Shown: piece after piece, positions 6,516 through 8,359 of the stretch
Layout: the number at the start of each line of letters is the position of its first letter
How positions within the stretch are numbered: position 1 is the stretch's first letter
From: Thermoplasmata archaeon
Lineage (GTDB): Archaea > Thermoplasmatota > Thermoplasmata > Thermoplasmatales > Thermoplasmataceae
Direction of reading: 5' to 3'
DNA: 8,359 nt
Assembly (NCBI GenBank): GCA_021792045.1
Contig: JAJYVJ010000071.1
Span: 1-8,359 of the forward strand
Notes under the pieces: generated by a model
Database searches by the model: none
What the model was told of the DNA's origin: nothing
The model's input: the letters and a program-made list of their open reading frames with translations, nothing else
Program-made: the position numbers and the translations under genes

Positions 6516-7072
6516 AAAAAGTAATCTCTATGTTAGGTGACAGAGACATCGACAAAGGATCCCACAAATGGGAACTTGCCGTTAGAATATCGAAAACTCT
6601 TGTGGACCATGGATATAGGATCATCACTGGAGGTGTCGGATCGTTTTCACAAGCGGTTTACAAAGGGGCCCTAACGTCAGATAAATACGAAGAAGGATAT
6701 GTAATATCTATCCTTCCAGGATTTGATCCTAGCGTGGCATTTGACTCCTCGGATATACAGATTGCTACGGGACTTGACGAATACCGGAATGTGATCACGG
6801 CTAATTCTGATGCAGTTATTGCAATTGGAGGAGGAGCGGGAACGCTGTCTGAAATCGCATTTGCGTGGGCGTTGAAACGTCTTATCATTTGCCTTATGGC
6901 TGAAGGCTGGAGCAACGAACTAGCTGGCAGGCGGATAGACAACAGAGTAAGATATTCGGATATAGAAGAGGATCAGTGTTTCCCGGCTGAAGATGAGAAA
7001 GATGTTTTAGATATCCTTTCAAAATACCTTCCACGATATAACAGGAGGCATCATGGAATACCTCGAAAATAG
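6512..7072 (+). CDS. SLOG/LOG-family Rossmann nucleotide-binding protein (TIGR00725-like)
   Basis: A 186-residue soluble protein. The glycine-rich loop IGGGAGTLSEIAFAWA (105-120) and the preceding GLDEYRNVITANSDAVIA match the SLOG superfamily, in particular the TIGR00725 group. An early GYRIITGGVGSFSQAVYKGA segment (35-53) is the first phosphate-binding loop. In true LOG enzymes, which release the base from nucleoside 5'-monophosphates, an Arg and the Glu of PGGxGTxxE are catalytic. Here Arg92 and Glu114 occupy similar places, while the first Pro is Gly, as in TIGR00725 relatives whose function is not settled. Its ATG overlaps the stop of the giant glycosyltransferase gene (ATGA), so the two are translated together. 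A role in nucleotide or nucleotide-sugar handling for the glycan pathway is inference. It was formerly often labelled lysine decarboxylase, which is a misnomer. Confidence 0.8.
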   Translation: MKKVISMLGDRDIDKGSHKWELAVRISKTLVDHGYRIITGGVGSFSQAVYKGALTSDKYEEGYVISILPGFDPSVAFDSSDIQIATGLDEYRNVITANSDAVIAIGGGAGTLSEIAFAWALKRLIICLMAEGWSNELAGRRIDNRVRYSDIEEDQCFPAEDEKDVLDILSKYLPRYNRRHHGIPRK

Positions 7073-7235
7073 CCAAATTCTTTAAACTGTTTGAGCAATT
7101 ATCTTACATTGCCCGGCTCATTTGTAGCATTTTGTGAGGTACTTTTCTCAGGCGTAGTCAATGAAGTGTTTCACATCTTTTCATATTTTTCTTCTTGAGT
7201 TAGGACCAAAAAATCAAGTCAAGTCTAACATAGCT

Positions 7236-7255
7236 GTAAAATCGAAAAATTAAAG
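7236..7255 (-). terminator. Possible T-rich terminator of the minus-strand cysteine-rich gene
   Basis: The minus strand reads CTTTAATTTTTCGATTTTAC about 125 bases beyond the stop at 7381, with a further T6 opposite 7208-7213. Oligo-T runs are the usual archaeal stop signal. Position and composition are the only support. Confidence 0.25.
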
Positions 7256-7259
7256 CTAG

Positions 7260-7272
7260 TTTTTTTCTCTTC
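7260..7272 (+). terminator. Probable T-rich terminator of the glycan operon
   Basis: Seven T followed by CTCTTCT forms a pyrimidine run about 190 bases after the stop at 7072. Archaeal RNA polymerase stops at oligo-T tracts without needing a hairpin. The shorter T run at 7186-7190 (ATATTTTTCTTCTT) may act first. Confidence 0.35.
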
Positions 7273-7380
7273 TGCTCATGTATTCAGATCTACGGACCAA
7301 GCATTTATAAGTAATTCTGAATAGTTGTGACTTTTGCACTTCTTGTCGTTGAGCCTTTTTTATAGATAATGACTAATGTA

Positions 7381-8310
7381 TCAACGAAGTCGACAAACAT
7401 TCGACTTTGTATTAAAAAAACCGTCAGAAACTTTAGAAACCTTCCTTATTAATGTTGAAATAAGATCATATAAATTATTATAAGGATACAATCGGTCTTT
7501 AATTAAACTTTTCAATGCCTCTCTGACTGAAGAAGAACAATCTAAATCCAGCAAACAAAAATTACGAAGACAAAAAGTCATCTCTCTTTCTTCAGGTCCA
7601 TATATATATCTTTGGTTTAAATCTATGTCGTCTTTCCATACTGTTGCCCATAATTTAATTCTTATTGATGAACCGTAAACAGCTATCCCAGAAGAAACAC
7701 TAATAAATTTATTGTCTTTTAAGTTACCTCTAAGCGAGAGTCCAGTTCCTGACTTAATTAGGCCAATTGTATTGTCATCTCCATCCCCAAATGTAATTTC
7801 ATTGCCTCGGAATCCTTCTACAATTAATTGAGCAACTCCTTCACCAATTAATTGGTCATAATTTGCTGTATTGTCTTGGTGATATTCATCTGTCTCACCA
7901 CCATGAAGAAAATGTTTAGAATTAGAGCATTGTAGGTCGGGGCAAGGTAAATCACCCACAAGAATAATCTCTTTTGAACCGCCATGCTGTCCAAAGGAGG
8001 GCCAGCAATGGTAAGCCTCACAACCATTACCATTATCTATGGCACTTGTAATATCTTTCCCTCTGTTATTTTTTAGTTTTATATTATTCACTGCTAAATC
8101 GTATTCATAGCACCACTTTGGATAGTAAGTTAGTGACAAGTAATCGTGTGCTTCGTAGGTGTTCATCTTACTATCATTGGTAAAGAAAATGCACTTTTCC
8201 AACGTTGGATCAGAATTATTTTTCGGCAACTTCACAACATAATCCGGCAAATTTGTAGAATGTATTATTTCGTCATTTGAAAGTGAATACCTGAAAAGAC
8301 GAACACTCAT
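7381..8310 (-). CDS. Unrecognised cysteine-rich protein; frame open to right edge, 5' end uncertain
   Basis: I do not recognise this protein. From the ATG at 8310 it has 309 residues and ends in TGA at 7381-7383. No signal peptide or membrane span is visible. It has ten cysteines; two C-x4-C pairs (Cys97/Cys102 and Cys123/Cys128) with nearby His101, His109, His133 and His136 could bind a metal such as zinc. The middle (150-225) is Gly- and Asp-rich and strand-like (GNEITFGDGDDN, SGIAVYGSSIRIKLW). The end (260-295) is helical. There is a small internal repeat, QLIGEG and QLIVEG. Upstream of 8310 the frame stays open to base 8359 and reads IQIPYDYTIDRT, which looks like protein, and no Shine-Dalgarno or good TATA box precedes 8310, so the real start may be outside the window. 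It is visibly more AT-rich than the operon genes, which suggests a different origin. It converges on the operon. Confidence 0.7.
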   Translation of the reverse strand: MSVRLFRYSLSNDEIIHSTNLPDYVVKLPKNNSDPTLEKCIFFTNDSKMNTYEAHDYLSLTYYPKWCYEYDLAVNNIKLKNNRGKDITSAIDNGNGCEAYHCWPSFGQHGGSKEIILVGDLPCPDLQCSNSKHFLHGGETDEYHQDNTANYDQLIGEGVAQLIVEGFRGNEITFGDGDDNTIGLIKSGTGLSLRGNLKDNKFISVSSGIAVYGSSIRIKLWATVWKDDIDLNQRYIYGPEEREMTFCLRNFCLLDLDCSSSVREALKSLIKDRLYPYNNLYDLISTLIRKVSKVSDGFFNTKSNVCRLR

Positions 8311-8359
8311 AGTACGATCGATAGTATAGTCATATGGTATTTGAATACCTTTGCCTAAT

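Larger units (their letters stand above)
7073..7380. other. Intergenic region between convergent genes; T-rich runs on both strands, no gene seen
   Basis: This stretch of 308 bases is AT-rich. It contains T runs on the plus strand (7186-7190, 7260-7266, 7356-7361) and on the minus strand (opposite 7208-7213 and 7245-7249), which suits transcription ends for the two converging genes. A TATA-like TTTATAAG lies at about 7304-7312 but leads to no credible frame. I see no tRNA, long hairpin or repeat array. Confidence 0.6.

Noticed and set aside
7161..7253. Plus-strand 30-codon frame starting MKCFTSFHIF in the convergent intergenic region
   Set aside because: No promoter or ribosome binding site, low-complexity composition, and it spans the T-rich region that probably ends transcription.
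7304..7312. TATA-like TTTATAAG as a promoter for a small RNA or gene
   Set aside because: In AT-rich intergenic DNA such a match is expected by chance. The frames it could serve on either strand are under 30 codons, including a 7-codon minus-strand frame at 7279.
7821..7856. Two copies of the palindrome CAATTAATTG (7821-7830 and within 7843-7856) as an operator pair
   Set aside because: They lie inside the cysteine-rich gene and encode the small peptide repeat QLIVEG/QLIGEG, so repeat coding in AT-rich sequence explains them.

Overview
The window looks archaeal and most resembles the Thermoplasmatales (Thermoplasma, Ferroplasma or Cuniculiplasma relatives). The reasons are moderate to low G+C, heavy use of AGG for arginine and ATA for isoleucine, TATA-like boxes about 22 bases upstream of start codons (the spacing expected for leaderless transcripts), and Shine-Dalgarno-like sites only in front of genes inside the operon. 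This assignment is inferred from style alone; no rRNA or other marker gene is present.

Layout. Bases 1-155 hold the 5' end of a minus-strand gene, probably an AhpD/carboxymuconolactone-decarboxylase-like protein, which runs off the left edge. A divergent promoter region of about 240 bases follows. Next is a compact plus-strand operon of three genes (396-7072), separated by 6 bases and then overlapping by 4 bases: (i) a short UDP-glucose/GDP-mannose dehydrogenase-like protein; (ii) a 1733-residue protein that appears to join four GT-A glycosyltransferase modules, a helical spacer, a protein-kinase-like module and a class I methyltransferase; (iii) a small SLOG/LOG-family Rossmann protein. About 308 bases with T-rich runs on both strands separate this operon from a convergent minus-strand gene (7381 to at least 8310). 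That last gene is AT-rich and cysteine-rich, I do not recognise it, and its frame remains open to the right edge.

How the genes may work together. The first gene would oxidise a nucleotide sugar to a uronic acid donor. The giant protein would then assemble, and possibly terminate or modify, a surface glycan in the cytoplasm. A kinase-like plus methyltransferase pair between glycosyltransferases recalls bacterial O-antigen chain termination (WbdD kinase/methyltransferase acting with the polymerase WbdA), but here everything is in one polypeptide. The kinase-like module has Asn where the catalytic-loop Asp normally lies, so it may be a pseudokinase. The LOG-family protein's role is unknown; its translational coupling suggests a linked nucleotide or nucleotide-sugar job.

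The best candidate for something undescribed is this operon: a one-polypeptide glycan assembly-line protein with its own truncated sugar dehydrogenase and LOG-like protein, started from a promoter with a striking 10-bp inverted repeat just after the predicted start codon.
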